64,000 nt of DNA, from NCBI GenBank assembly GCA_947487835.1, contig CANKXX010000004.1, positions 361,076-425,075 of the forward strand. Direction: 5' to 3'. A model generated the notes under the pieces. It ran no database searches. It was not told where the DNA came from and saw only the letters and a list, made by a program, of their open reading frames with translations. Position numbers and translations under genes: made by a program. Source of the stretch: an uncultured Microbacteriaceae bacterium. Its GTDB lineage: Bacteria; Actinomycetota; Actinomycetes; Actinomycetales; Microbacteriaceae. Shown here piece by piece: positions 54,812-62,970 of the stretch (positions within the stretch are counted from its first letter, which is position 1; every line of letters begins with the position of its first letter).

Positions 54812-55363
54812 TCAGGCCTCGAGCCGCGCGAGCAGCTTCGTGACGGTGCGCCAGTTGCGCTGGGTCACGCCGTGCGAGAACTGCTTCCAGAAGCGGGCGG
54901 GCACCTTCGACTGCAGGATCCCCTCCGGGCACCACTGGTAGAGCGCGGCGCGGCCGATCGCGAGCTGCTCCGGCGCCAGCATCGACTCCCCCGGACGCGC
55001 GATGTCGGCGGACTCCCACTCGTCCTCCTCGAGCGGTCGGCCGAGGAACGTCACGACGAGGCGCGAGTCGTCCTCGCTGACGTCGACGAGAGGGTTCGCG
55101 TCCGCGATGCCGCGGAAGGACTCCTCGTCGAAGACGAGGACGGAGGACTGCACCCCCGTGCGCATCAGGAGGGCGTCCTCGATCTGCACCGCGGCGCTGG
55201 CGGGCAGCTTCCTCGGCGACGAGAACACCACGTTGCCGCTCCGGAGCACGGTCTCGACGTCCTCGTAGCCCAGCTCCGCGAAGACGGCGCGGAGGTCCGC
55301 CATGGCGACGCCCTTCGCGGTTCCGACGTTGATCCCGCGAAGCAGAGCGACGTACTTCCCCAT
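54812..55363 (-). CDS. DUF1697 domain-containing protein
   Basis: A 183-residue protein with the complete DUF1697 pattern: YVALLRGINVGTAKGVAMAD at the start, VLRSGNVVFSS, then WCPEGILQSKVPARFW and QRNWRTVTKL near the end. The fold is alpha/beta and the biochemical role is unknown. GAGGGA lies ~6 nt before the ATG at 55363. The gene is probably followed in the same transcript by the 218-residue hypothetical. Confidence 0.9.
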   Translation of the reverse strand: MGKYVALLRGINVGTAKGVAMADLRAVFAELGYEDVETVLRSGNVVFSSPRKLPASAAVQIEDALLMRTGVQSSVLVFDEESFRGIADANPLVDVSEDDSRLVVTFLGRPLEEDEWESADIARPGESMLAPEQLAIGRAALYQWCPEGILQSKVPARFWKQFSHGVTQRNWRTVTKLLARLEA

Positions 55364-55507
55364 GGGTGTCCCTCGAGAATCGTGTGGTGCGACGGGTGTC
55401 CGGCGACGAGCCGTCGTCGGCGCAGGGGCGGACGAATGCTCTGTCGATTGTGACCCCCCGCCGCCGGTACCGCTACGGGTGGCCCGGCCGCCGATCACTG
55501 AACCTCG

Positions 55508-55513
55508 TATGGT
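55508..55513 (+). promoter_or_regulatory. -10 box for the 54-residue protein gene
   Basis: TATGGT lies 6 nt before the ATG at 55520. This spacing matches the other leaderless promoters in the window. Confidence 0.45.
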
Positions 55514-55519
55514 GGGCAC

Positions 55520-55684
55520 ATGAGCGACCACCAGGACCCCGCCCTCGCCGACGCCGTGCGCTCGGTACGCGCGCTCGGCGAAGACCGCTACGGCGTCGAG
55601 CCGGACGGCGACGAGCACGGCGCGCAGCGCGTGCACCCCACCGACACGGCGGACGACGAGGACGAGGACACGCCCGAGGCGTAG
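55520..55684 (+). CDS. 54-residue acidic protein, unknown
   Basis: An ATG at 55520 opens a 54-codon ORF ending at TAG 55684. The product (MSDHQDPALADAVRSVRALG at the start, DDEDEDTPEA at the end) has an amphipathic first helix and a strongly acidic tail. TATGGT lies exactly 6 nt before the ATG, giving a leaderless promoter. Codon use is GC3-rich like its neighbours. It is upstream of the MMPL gene but separated from it by the operator palindrome. Confidence 0.6.
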   Translation: MSDHQDPALADAVRSVRALGEDRYGVEPDGDEHGAQRVHPTDTADDEDEDTPEA

Positions 55685-55740
55685 GGCGGCACTCCACGTC
55701 GCATCCCCGGCTGATCGGCACCCCGAGCGCGTTTCGGAGT

Positions 55741-55773
55741 GATTAGTCAGCCTGCTGACTAATCGGGTACCGT
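55741..55773 (+). promoter_or_regulatory. Operator palindrome and promoter of the MMPL gene
   Basis: GATTAGTCAGC-CT-GCTGACTAATC (55741-55764) is a perfect 11-bp inverted repeat with a 2-bp centre, typical in size of TetR or MarR operators. TACCGT (55768-55773) lies 6 nt before the ATG at 55780. The palindrome therefore covers the -35 and spacer region, so a bound repressor would block RNA polymerase. No regulator gene is adjacent. Confidence 0.75.
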
Positions 55774-55779
55774 CGAGCC

Positions 55780-57909
55780 ATGCCCCCTCGCGCCCTCCGC
55801 ATCCTGATCCCCGTCGTCCTGATCCTGGTCTGGCTGGGCGTCGGTGCGGTGGGCGGCCCGTACTTCGGGCGCATCAGCGAGGTGTCCACCAACGACCAGA
55901 CGAGCTTCCTCCCCGCCAGCTCCGAGGCGACGCAGGTGCAGGGCCTCATCGGCGACTTCAGCGAGTCCGAGGGCGCTCCGGGCATCCTCCTCCTGACGCG
56001 GGACGGCGGCCTCACCGACGAGGACCGCGCGTTCGCCGAAGAGCTCGTGCCCCGACTGGCCGATCTCGAGTCGGTCGAGGGCACGAGCCCCGCGATCCCG
56101 AGCGAGGACGGCGAGGCCATCGAGGTCATCGCCCAGCTGGCCGGGTCCGCCGAGGTGGACGAGGCTGTGGCGGAGCTCCGCGAGGCGCTCGCCGACGGGG
56201 CGCCGGACGGGTTGGACGCGTTCGTCACCGGACCGGCCGGCTTCACCGCGGACCTGACCGCGGCGTTCGCGGGCATCGACGGGCTGCTGCTCGGCGTCGC
56301 CCTCGCCGCGGTGTTCGTCATCCTGCTGCTCGTCTACCGGTCGCCGCTGCTCCCCTTCCTCGTGCTCGGGACGGCCATCTTCTCCCTCTCGGCGAGCATC
56401 CTCGCCGTCTGGTGGCTCGCCTACGCGGATCTCGTGACGATCAACGGGCAGGTGCAGGGCATCCTGTTCATCCTCGTCATCGGCGCGGCGACCGACTACG
56501 CCCTGCTCTACACCTCCCGCTTCCGGGAGGCCCTGCGCGACCACGAGACGGCGTGGGACGCGACGCGAGCGGCCCTGCGCGGCAGCGTCGAGCCGATCGT
56601 CGCGAGCGGCGGCACGGTGATCGCCGGTCTGCTCTGCCTGCTGCTCAGCGACCTCAACTCCAACAAGGCGCTGGGCCCGGTGGCCGCCATCGGCATCGCG
56701 TTCAGCGTGCTCGGGGCGCTCACCCTGCTCCCCGCCCTGCTCTACGTCTTCCGCCGAGGCGCGTTCTGGCCGCTCCGGCCGGCATTCGGCAGCGCGCACC
56801 CCGCGAGCGCGGGCACGACCGGTCGCGGCGTGTGGCCCGCCGTCTCACGCCTGATCACCCGGCAAGCCCGCCCGGTGTGGGTGCTGTCCACCCTCCTGCT
56901 GCTCGTGATGTCGGCGGGTCTCCTCGGGCTCCGCGCGAACGGCGTGCCGCAGAGCGACCTCGTGCTCGGCGCCTCCGAGGCGCGCGACGGCCAGGCCGAG
57001 CTGGGCGAGCACTTCCCGGGCGGGTCCGGCAGCCCCGCGATCATCGTGGGATCGGCCGAGGACGTGGACGGGCTCGCGGACGCCGTCACGGCGGTCGACG
57101 GCGTCGACTCCGTCGTCGCGGCCTCCGCGGACAGCCCGAGCGGCACCATCCCCGTCGGGTCGGACGCCGCGCCCGGCTTCGCGCCCGGCGCCGCACCGAC
57201 CGAGTCCGGCGGGCGCGTGCTGCTGCAGGCGACGCTCGCGTCGGCGGCGGACTCCGAGGAGGCGGAGCAGACGGTCCGCGAGCTCCGCTCGGCCGTGCGG
57301 GACGTCGACCCCGGCGCCCTGGTCGGCGGCGTGACCGCCACCGCGCTCGACACGAACGAGACGAGCATCCACGACCGCACGCTGATCATCCCGATCGTGC
57401 TCGCCGTCATCCTCGTGATCCTCATGCTGCTGCTGCGCAGCATCGTCGCCCCGGTGCTGCTGATCCTCAGCGTCACCGTGTCCTTCGCCGCCGCCCTCGG
57501 GGTCTCCGCGCTGGTCTTCGACGGCATCTTCGGCTTCCCCGGGGCCGACCCCTCGGTGCCCCTGTTCGCGTTCGTGTTCCTCGTCGCCCTCGGCGTGGAC
57601 TACAACATCTTCCTCATGACGCGGGTCCGCGAGGAGAGCATCGCGCGGGGCACGCGCGCCGGCGTCCTGCACGGCCTCAGCGCGACCGGCGGCGTCATCA
57701 CGTCGGCGGGGATCGTGCTCGCGGCGACGTTCGCCGCGCTCGGCGTCATCCCCATCCTGTTCCTCGCCCAGATCGCGTTCATCGTCGCGTTCGGCGTGCT
57801 GCTCGACACGCTGGTGGTGCGCTCGCTCCTGGTGCCGGCGCTCGCCTTCGACCTCGACCGGCGGATCTGGTGGCCGTCCGCCCTGTCCCGGCCGGCGCAC
57901 CGCCGCTGA
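55780..57909 (+). CDS. MMPL-family RND transporter
   Basis: A 709-residue membrane transporter with 12 predicted helices in two halves, each with a periplasmic loop domain (about 30-165 and 380-525). The proton-relay motifs are GAATDYALLYTSRFREAL (first half, helix 4) and LGVDYNIFLMTRVREE (second half), each with the Asp-Tyr pair. Homologues export lipids, siderophores or drugs driven by the proton gradient. The message is probably leaderless. An operator palindrome in the promoter suggests drug- or ligand-induced expression by a distant repressor. Confidence 0.93.
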   Translation: MPPRALRILIPVVLILVWLGVGAVGGPYFGRISEVSTNDQTSFLPASSEATQVQGLIGDFSESEGAPGILLLTRDGGLTDEDRAFAEELVPRLADLESVEGTSPAIPSEDGEAIEVIAQLAGSAEVDEAVAELREALADGAPDGLDAFVTGPAGFTADLTAAFAGIDGLLLGVALAAVFVILLLVYRSPLLPFLVLGTAIFSLSASILAVWWLAYADLVTINGQVQGILFILVIGAATDYALLYTSRFREALRDHETAWDATRAALRGSVEPIVASGGTVIAGLLCLLLSDLNSNKALGPVAAIGIAFSVLGALTLLPALLYVFRRGAFWPLRPAFGSAHPASAGTTGRGVWPAVSRLITRQARPVWVLSTLLLLVMSAGLLGLRANGVPQSDLVLGASEARDGQAELGEHFPGGSGSPAIIVGSAEDVDGLADAVTAVDGVDSVVAASADSPSGTIPVGSDAAPGFAPGAAPTESGGRVLLQATLASAADSEEAEQTVRELRSAVRDVDPGALVGGVTATALDTNETSIHDRTLIIPIVLAVILVILMLLLRSIVAPVLLILSVTVSFAAALGVSALVFDGIFGFPGADPSVPLFAFVFLVALGVDYNIFLMTRVREESIARGTRAGVLHGLSATGGVITSAGIVLAATFAALGVIPILFLAQIAFIVAFGVLLDTLVVRSLLVPALAFDLDRRIWWPSALSRPAHRR

Positions 57910-57956
57910 GGCTGCTGAGACGCACCGCCGCTGAGGCGCTGAGGCGCTGAGGCGCT
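57896..57956 (+). repeat. Duplicated 3' end of the MMPL gene and octamer repeats
   Basis: A 17-bp sequence containing the stop codon (57896-57912) is repeated at 57921-57937, followed by GCTGAGGC three times in tandem (57930-57953). It lies between convergent genes. Confidence 0.8.
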
Positions 57957-57964
57957 GCCTGAAG

Positions 57965-58495
57965 CTAGTCGCCCGCGAGGGGGCGGCGGGCCCGCGGGAG
58001 GGGCGCCGCGAGCAGCGCGACCACGACGGAGCCGCCCTTGGTCGCCTGCCGCCCGACCTCGGCGAAGCCGAGCCGGGAGTGGAAGGCGAGGGACCCGGGG
58101 TTCGGCGGCTCGACGTTCACCTCGCAGGTGACCTCCGCCCGCCCCTCGGCCTCGGCGGCGCCGAACACGCTCGCGTAGAGCACCTGGCCGAGGCCCCGGC
58201 CGCGCATGCCGCCGCCCACGACGATCCGGTCGACGTACAGGCCGTTGCCGCCGCGCTCCTCGAACCAGCGGTAGTTCTCGCTGTCGTAGGGCGAGCCCGG
58301 GTGCATGGCCAGCACGAAGCCCAGCACCCGCTGCGGCTGCTCCTCGTCGATGACGGCGAGCGCGACGTCCGCCATCTCGCGCAGCGCGTCGAGGTCCTCC
58401 TCGGTCATCTCGGGGACGGCCGGCACGGCCGCGTTGTTGAGGTCCGTGATCTGGGTCGCGTCGTCTGCGGTGAGGGCGCGGAGAAGGAATGCCAC
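57965..58495 (-). CDS. GNAT-family N-acetyltransferase
   Basis: A 176-residue acetyl-CoA-dependent transferase. The substrate half starts LLRALTADDATQITDLNNAA. The acetyl-CoA binding motif A is VDRIVVGGGMRGRGLGQVLY (R/Q-x-x-G-x-G type), and motif B includes FHSRLGFAEVGRQ. The acceptor is unknown. The GTG start at 58495 is supported by TAGTCT 6 nt before it. It is divergent from the phosphoesterase gene. Confidence 0.9.
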   Translation of the reverse strand: MAFLLRALTADDATQITDLNNAAVPAVPEMTEEDLDALREMADVALAVIDEEQPQRVLGFVLAMHPGSPYDSENYRWFEERGGNGLYVDRIVVGGGMRGRGLGQVLYASVFGAAEAEGRAEVTCEVNVEPPNPGSLAFHSRLGFAEVGRQATKGGSVVVALLAAPLPRARRPLAGD

Positions 58496-58501
58496 CCGCC
58501 G

Positions 58502-58535
58502 AGACTACCGAGCGGGAGGAACCGCCGAGTAGCCT
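58502..58535. promoter_or_regulatory. Divergent leaderless -10 boxes, GNAT and phosphoesterase
   Basis: On the minus strand TAGTCT (58502-58507) lies 6 nt before the GTG at 58495. On the plus strand TAGCCT (58530-58535) lies 7 nt before the ATG at 58543. Both genes share this 47-bp region. Confidence 0.5.
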
Positions 58536-58542
58536 GCGCAGG

Positions 58543-59043
58543 ATGACCGAACTGCTGCTGATGTCCGACACCCACCTTCCCAAGCGGGCGAAGGACCTGC
58601 CGCCGGAACTGTGGAGCGCGGTCGACGCGGCGGACGTCGTGTTCCACGCCGGCGACTGGGTGGACGCCGAGACGCTGACCCGCCTCGAGGCCCGCTCGGC
58701 CCGCCTCATCGCGTGCTGGGGCAACAACGACGGGCCCGAGCTGCGCGAACGGCTGCCCGAGGTCGCCCGGGTCGAGATCGACGGCCTCCGGTTCGCCGTC
58801 GTGCACGAGACCGGGGCCTCCACCGGCCGGGAGCGGCGGATGGACGAGGCGTTCGACGACGTCGACGTGCTCGTCTTCGGCCACAGCCACATCCCCTGGG
58901 ACACCGTGACGCCGAACGGGATGCGGCTGCTGAACCCGGGCTCCCCCACCGACCGGCGGCGCCAGCCGCACTGCACGTACCTCACCGCGACGGTCACCGA
59001 CGGCGATCTTCGCGCGGTGACGCTGCACCGCATCCCGCGCTGA
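58543..59043 (+). CDS. Metallophosphoesterase, YfcE/MJ0936 type
   Basis: A 166-residue calcineurin-like phosphoesterase. Metal ligands are in MSDTHLP (Asp-x-His), HAGDWVD (Asp), CWGNNDG (Asn), VVHETG (His) and FGHSHIP (His-x-His). These small enzymes cleave phosphodiesters; the natural substrate is unknown. The ATG at 58543 is preferred to a longer frame because of the -10 box 7 nt before it. It is convergent with the M20 peptidase gene. Confidence 0.92.
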   Translation: MTELLLMSDTHLPKRAKDLPPELWSAVDAADVVFHAGDWVDAETLTRLEARSARLIACWGNNDGPELRERLPEVARVEIDGLRFAVVHETGASTGRERRMDEAFDDVDVLVFGHSHIPWDTVTPNGMRLLNPGSPTDRRRQPHCTYLTATVTDGDLRAVTLHRIPR

Positions 59044-59116
59044 GGCCGGCCCGGTAACCACTCCCGACGTCAGCGGCGAGGGTCAGCCGCGGCGGGGATC
59101 GCGGCTCCGGCACGTG

Positions 59117-60292
59117 TCAGCGGCAGAACTCTCGGACGCTGCCCTCGATCAGCACGGCCAGCTGGGCGAGGGACACCACCGTCGCGACCTCGCGCGTGGC
59201 GTGCGCCCCGATGCCGTCCACCCCGACGAGCAGGCACGGGATGCCCGCCTCGGCGAAGAGCCCGGCATCCGTCCAGAAGGGCTCACCGCGGGTGCGGGCG
59301 GGCCGGCCGAGGGCGCGCTCGGTCTCGGCGAGGACGATCTCGACGAGCGGCGAGGTCAGCGGCGCCTCGAACGCCCCGCGGGCCACGAGCCGGGTGAGCC
59401 GGGGCGACACGGCGGGATCGGCCGCGACGAGGTCGTCGAGCAGCGCCCGCAGGCCCGCCTCCACCCCGTCCGCGGTCTCCCCCGGCAGGGTGCGGCGCTC
59501 CACCGTGAGCAGGCAGGACGGCGCGACCGTCGCCGCGTCGACGCCGCCGGAGATCGTGGAGACCCGGACCGAGCCGTGACCGAGGACGGGGTGCGGGTCG
59601 CCGCTGCGGAGCCGCTCGGCGAGCACGCCGACGGAGGCGAGGAAGCGGGACGCGTGGGCGATGGCGTCCACCCCCTGCTCCGGCATGGACCCGTGCGCGG
59701 CCCGGCCGGTGAACTCGACCTCGAACCAGGCGAAGCCCCGGTGCGCGAGCGTCACCTCGAGGTTGCTCGGCTCGGTGATGATCGCCCCGTCGGCGGTAAC
59801 CGACGCGAGCACCTCCTCGGTGCCCCTGCTGCCGAACTCCTCGTCGGCGACGAGCGCGACGAGCACGTCCCCGCGGAGTCCCGTCTCGGCCGCGCGCGCG
59901 GCGGCCACGAGCAGGGCGGCGAGGCCGCCCTTCATGTCGAACGCCCCGCGTCCCGCGATCAGGCCGTCCTCCACCACGCCGCCGAACGGGTCCCCCTCGT
60001 AGCCGGAGACGCCGACGGTGTCCAGGTGCCCGTTCAGCAGGATGGTGCGCCCTCCCCCGGTGCCGCGGCGCCGCCCGACGATGGACGGGCGCCCCGGGGT
60101 CGCCTCGAGGCGGCTGACCTCGAAGCCGCGGTCGGCGAGCCAACCCGCGCAGAAGGCGGCGATCTCGGCCTCCCCGGCGGCGCCGGGCACGAGGTCGGGA
60201 TTGACGGAGTCGATCGCGATGAGTCGCCTCGCGAGCTCCGTCACCTCGGGGTCGTCGGTCGGCGTGCGCGGGCTGGCGTCGGCGTCGGTCAT
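59117..60292 (-). CDS. M20-family metallopeptidase/deacylase (ArgE/DapE type)
   Basis: A 391-residue zinc-dependent amidohydrolase. The first metal site is LLNGHLDTVGVSG (His, Asp), bridging Asp in GRGAFDMKGGLAAL, catalytic Glu-Glu in LVADEEFGSRG and a dimerisation domain (about 190-300) with VEFTGRAAHGSMPEQGVDAI. The final His ligand is in IGAHATREVATV. Substrates in this group include N-acyl amino acids and succinyl-diaminopimelate; the choice cannot be made from the sequence. GGCGGG precedes the ATG. Confidence 0.92.
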   Translation of the reverse strand: MTDADASPRTPTDDPEVTELARRLIAIDSVNPDLVPGAAGEAEIAAFCAGWLADRGFEVSRLEATPGRPSIVGRRRGTGGGRTILLNGHLDTVGVSGYEGDPFGGVVEDGLIAGRGAFDMKGGLAALLVAAARAAETGLRGDVLVALVADEEFGSRGTEEVLASVTADGAIITEPSNLEVTLAHRGFAWFEVEFTGRAAHGSMPEQGVDAIAHASRFLASVGVLAERLRSGDPHPVLGHGSVRVSTISGGVDAATVAPSCLLTVERRTLPGETADGVEAGLRALLDDLVAADPAVSPRLTRLVARGAFEAPLTSPLVEIVLAETERALGRPARTRGEPFWTDAGLFAEAGIPCLLVGVDGIGAHATREVATVVSLAQLAVLIEGSVREFCR

Positions 60293-60393
60293 CCCGCCAG
60301 TGTCTCAGCCCGTCACCGGGCCCGCGGGGAGGACGCGGCGCGTGTGCGTGCCTGTCGTGACTCCACCTCGGGTGCGCCGTTCACCAAGCAGCG

Positions 60394-60475
60394 ACGCAAT
60401 TCAGCAGATCCGAGGCGACACGCCGTCCGAGGGGCACGACGCGCCGGCGCCGGGACGGAATCTGCTGAATTGCGT
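60394..60475. repeat. 82-bp palindrome, divergent relative of the 85-bp element
   Basis: The outer arms ACGCAATTCAGCAGAT (60394-60409 with 60460-60475) are perfect over 16 bp. The interior has CGACACGCCG, shared with the 85-bp elements at 15344 and 51628, at a similar distance from TTCAG. It lies in the 242-bp gap between the M20 and GNAT genes; nothing else was recognised in that gap. Confidence 0.7.
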
Positions 60476-60525
60476 GGGGAGGGGTGCCCGACGCCGGGGT
60501 GGGAGAAGGCCTCGACGAACCGAAG

Positions 60526-60555
60526 ACCCTGCGGCTAGGACGCCACCCGCAGGGT
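60526..60555 (-). terminator. Hairpin around the GNAT stop codon
   Basis: ACCCTGCGG (60526-60534) pairs perfectly with 60547-60555 and the loop contains the stop codon of the minus-strand GNAT gene. Confidence 0.45.
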
Positions 60556-61026
60556 CGCCCGGAGGATGCCGTCGGCGTCGGGGCGGCCGAGGTCGGCGCC
60601 CGCCCGCTCGAGCTCGCGGCGCGCGTCCTCCTGATCCTCGGTCAGCCACAGCACCACGGCGTCGGCCCGTGAGCGCGCGATCTCCGCCACGGCGCCGAGC
60701 GCGTCCGCGCCGATCCCCCGGCCCCGGGCCGACCGCGCCAGCCACATGCCGGTCTCCAGCTCCCGCGGGTCGGCCGTGAGGGCGAGCCGCACGGATCCTA
60801 CGACGTGTCCGTCGTCGAGCACGGCGAAGGTGGCCTGGCCGGCGGGGCCGTCGAGTCCCGCGCGGCAGTCGCGGTGGTACTGGCGCAGCCAGACGAGGCG
60901 GTTCTCGTTCCAGCCGCCCGAGTCGTCGAGCGGGGGCACGACGTCGTCGGCGGCGGCCTCGGTCACAGCGACGACGATGAGCCGCTCGAGCATCCGCTCA
61001 TCGACGGGGACGAGCTCTACGGTCAT
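60535..61026 (-). CDS. GNAT-family N-acetyltransferase (RimJ/RimL-like)
   Basis: A 163-residue acetyltransferase. The start ELVPVDERMLERLIVVAVTE leads to a segment with RLVWLRQYHRDCRAG, and motif A is GMWLARSARGRGIGADALGA (R-x-x-G-x-G). LERAGADLGRPDADGILRAT near the end is typical of enzymes that acetylate protein N-termini or antibiotics, but the target is unknown. AGAAGGA lies just before the ATG at 61026. A 15-bp tandem duplication lies in the upstream region. Confidence 0.88.
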   Translation of the reverse strand: MTVELVPVDERMLERLIVVAVTEAAADDVVPPLDDSGGWNENRLVWLRQYHRDCRAGLDGPAGQATFAVLDDGHVVGSVRLALTADPRELETGMWLARSARGRGIGADALGAVAEIARSRADAVVLWLTEDQEDARRELERAGADLGRPDADGILRATLRVAS

Positions 61027-61031
61027 GGTCC

Positions 61032-61061
61032 TTCTTTCGTGCGCGGTTCTTTCGTGCGCGG
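61032..61061 (-). repeat. 15-bp tandem duplication in the GNAT leader
   Basis: TTCTTTCGTGCGCGG (plus-strand reading) occurs twice without a gap (61032-61046, 61047-61061), directly upstream of the GNAT start. It overlaps the ribosome-binding site region. Confidence 0.85.
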
Positions 61062-61148
61062 TGGAGCCCGTCGACTCTACGGAACGATGGGCTGACGCGC
61101 GCGCGGCTCCCAGCGGGCACCCGGCTTCGGATCGAGTCCGCCGCCCCT

Positions 61149-61238
61149 GGACAGCTCGGGCCGGGACAGGGCGGGGTCGGACAGCGCGAGCCCGGACAGC
61201 GCCGCGCCGGACAGCGCGAGCCCAGACAGCGCGAGAGG
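61149..61238 (+). repeat. Six 15-bp tandem repeats upstream of the acyl-CoA ligase
   Basis: Six contiguous 15-bp units start at 61149, 61164, 61179, 61194, 61209 and 61224. Units 3 and 5 are identical (GGACAGCGCGAGCCC); the others differ by a few bases. All keep GGACAG or AGACAG at the same phase. The last unit lies where the -35 region of the ligase promoter should be. Confidence 0.9.
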
Positions 61239-61246
61239 AACGTCAA

Positions 61247-61252
61247 TAGGAT
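61247..61252 (+). promoter_or_regulatory. -10 box for the acyl-CoA ligase, leaderless-type
   Basis: TAGGAT lies 6 nt before the GTG at 61259. A 17-bp spacer places the -35 box at 61224-61229 (AGACAG), inside the last unit of the tandem repeat array. The TAG is also an in-frame stop, so the coding region cannot extend upstream. Confidence 0.55.
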
Positions 61253-61258
61253 TCCCGG

Positions 61259-62950
61259 GTGAGCACCGACCGTCCCCGGCCCTGGCTGTCCAGCTACGCC
61301 GACAGCGTTCCCGAGACCGTCGACATCCCCACCGGGTCCCTCGTGGACCTGATGGACGAGTCGGTCGACCGGTTCCGGCGCAAGGTGGCGCTGGAGTTCT
61401 TCGGGGCGGAGACCACCTACGGCGAGCTCGGCGAGCAGATCGAGCGCGCCGCCGAGGGACTGCGCAGGCTGGGCGTCTCGGCGGGCGACCGCGTAGCCCT
61501 CGTGCTGCCGAACTGCCCGCAGCACGTCGTCGCGTTCTACGCCGTCCTGCGCCTCGGCGCCATCGTGATCGAGCACAACCCGCTCTACACGCCGCGGGAG
61601 CTGCGGCACCAGTTCGAGGACCACGGCGCGCGCGTCGCGATCGCCTGGGACCGCGTCGTCGGCGAGCTGCAGGGCATGCCCGCGGACATCGCGTTCGAGC
61701 ACGTCATCGCGGTCGACCTGACCAGCGCGATGCCGCTCGTCAAGCGCGCCGCCCTGCGCCTGCCGCTCCCCCGCATCCGCGCCACCCGGCGCGCGCTGAC
61801 CGCGAAGGTGACGGGCGCCACGCGCTGGGCCGACCTCATCGATGCCCCGCGCATCCGGTCGTCCGTCCCCCGCCCCGGCGTGACCGACGCCGCGCTGCTG
61901 CAGTACACGAGCGGCACGACCGGCCTGCCGAAGGGCGCCGTGCTGACCCACCTGAACCTCCGCGTCAACGCCATGCAGGGCCGGGCCTGGGTGCCGGGTC
62001 TCGTCGAGGGCCGCGAGACGGTCTACGGCGTGCTGCCGATGTTCCACGCGTACGGGCTCACCCTCTGCCTCACCTTCGCCATGAGCATCGGCGCCCGCCT
62101 GGTGCTGTTCCCCAAGTTCGACGTCGACCTCGTGCTGGCGGCCGCGAAGCGCCACCCGCCGACGTTCCTGCCCGCCGTCCCGCCGATCTACGACCGCCTC
62201 GTGCGGACGGCCGCCGAGCGCGGCGTCGACCTGTCGAGCGCGCGCTTCGCGATCTCCGGCGCCATGAACCTGCCCATCTCCACGGTCGAGCGGTGGGAGG
62301 AGGCCACGGGCGGCTACCTCGTCGAGGGCTACGGCCTCACCGAGACGTCGCCGGTCGCGCTCGGCAACCCGATCGGGCCGAGCAGGAAGCCGGGCACCGT
62401 CGGCGTGCCCTTCCCGAGCACGGATGCGCGCGTCGTCGACCCCGAGGACCCGACGCAGGACCGCCCGATCGGCGAGCCGGGCGAGCTGCTGCTGCGCGGG
62501 CCCCAGGTCTTCTCCGGCTACTGGCGGAAGCCCGACGAGTCGGCCGAGGTGCTGCTGGCCGACGGCTGGTTCCGCACCGGGGACATCGTCACGATGGACG
62601 AGGACGGCTTCGTCACCGTCGTGGACCGCATCAAGGAGCTCATCATCACGGGCGGCTTCAACGTCTCCCCCTCCGAGGTCGAGGAGACGCTCCGCACCTT
62701 CCCCGGCGTGAGGGAGGCGGCGGTCGTCGGCATCCCGCGCGCCGGCGGCGGCGAGGACGTGGTGGCCGCGGTGGTCCCGGAGCCGGGCATCACGCTCGAC
62801 GTCGAGGCCGTGCGGGCGCACTGCCGCAACCAGCTCACGGCGTACAAGGTGCCGCGCCGCGTCGTGCTGCTCGAGGAGCTTCCGACGACCCTCATCGGCA
62901 AGGTGCTGCGCCGCGCCGTGCGCGAGCAGATCCTCGCCTCGGAGGGCTGA
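61259..62950 (+). CDS. AMP-dependent acyl-CoA ligase (long-chain fatty acid-CoA ligase type)
   Basis: A 563-residue adenylate-forming enzyme that activates a carboxylic acid to its acyl-AMP and then the CoA thioester. The P-loop motif is YTSGTTGLPKGAVLTH (about 216-231). YGLTETSP (about 358), TGDIVTMDEDG and DRIKELIITGGFNVSP follow, and the catalytic Lys is in IGKVLRR near the C-terminus. It resembles long-chain fatty acid ligases. The GTG at 61259 has an in-frame TAG just upstream and is therefore firm. Its 3' end is partly duplicated just after the stop. Confidence 0.94.
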   Translation: MSTDRPRPWLSSYADSVPETVDIPTGSLVDLMDESVDRFRRKVALEFFGAETTYGELGEQIERAAEGLRRLGVSAGDRVALVLPNCPQHVVAFYAVLRLGAIVIEHNPLYTPRELRHQFEDHGARVAIAWDRVVGELQGMPADIAFEHVIAVDLTSAMPLVKRAALRLPLPRIRATRRALTAKVTGATRWADLIDAPRIRSSVPRPGVTDAALLQYTSGTTGLPKGAVLTHLNLRVNAMQGRAWVPGLVEGRETVYGVLPMFHAYGLTLCLTFAMSIGARLVLFPKFDVDLVLAAAKRHPPTFLPAVPPIYDRLVRTAAERGVDLSSARFAISGAMNLPISTVERWEEATGGYLVEGYGLTETSPVALGNPIGPSRKPGTVGVPFPSTDARVVDPEDPTQDRPIGEPGELLLRGPQVFSGYWRKPDESAEVLLADGWFRTGDIVTMDEDGFVTVVDRIKELIITGGFNVSPSEVEETLRTFPGVREAAVVGIPRAGGGEDVVAAVVPEPGITLDVEAVRAHCRNQLTAYKVPRRVVLLEELPTTLIGKVLRRAVREQILASEG

Positions 62951-62970
62951 GGAACAACCCCGTCGGCCTG

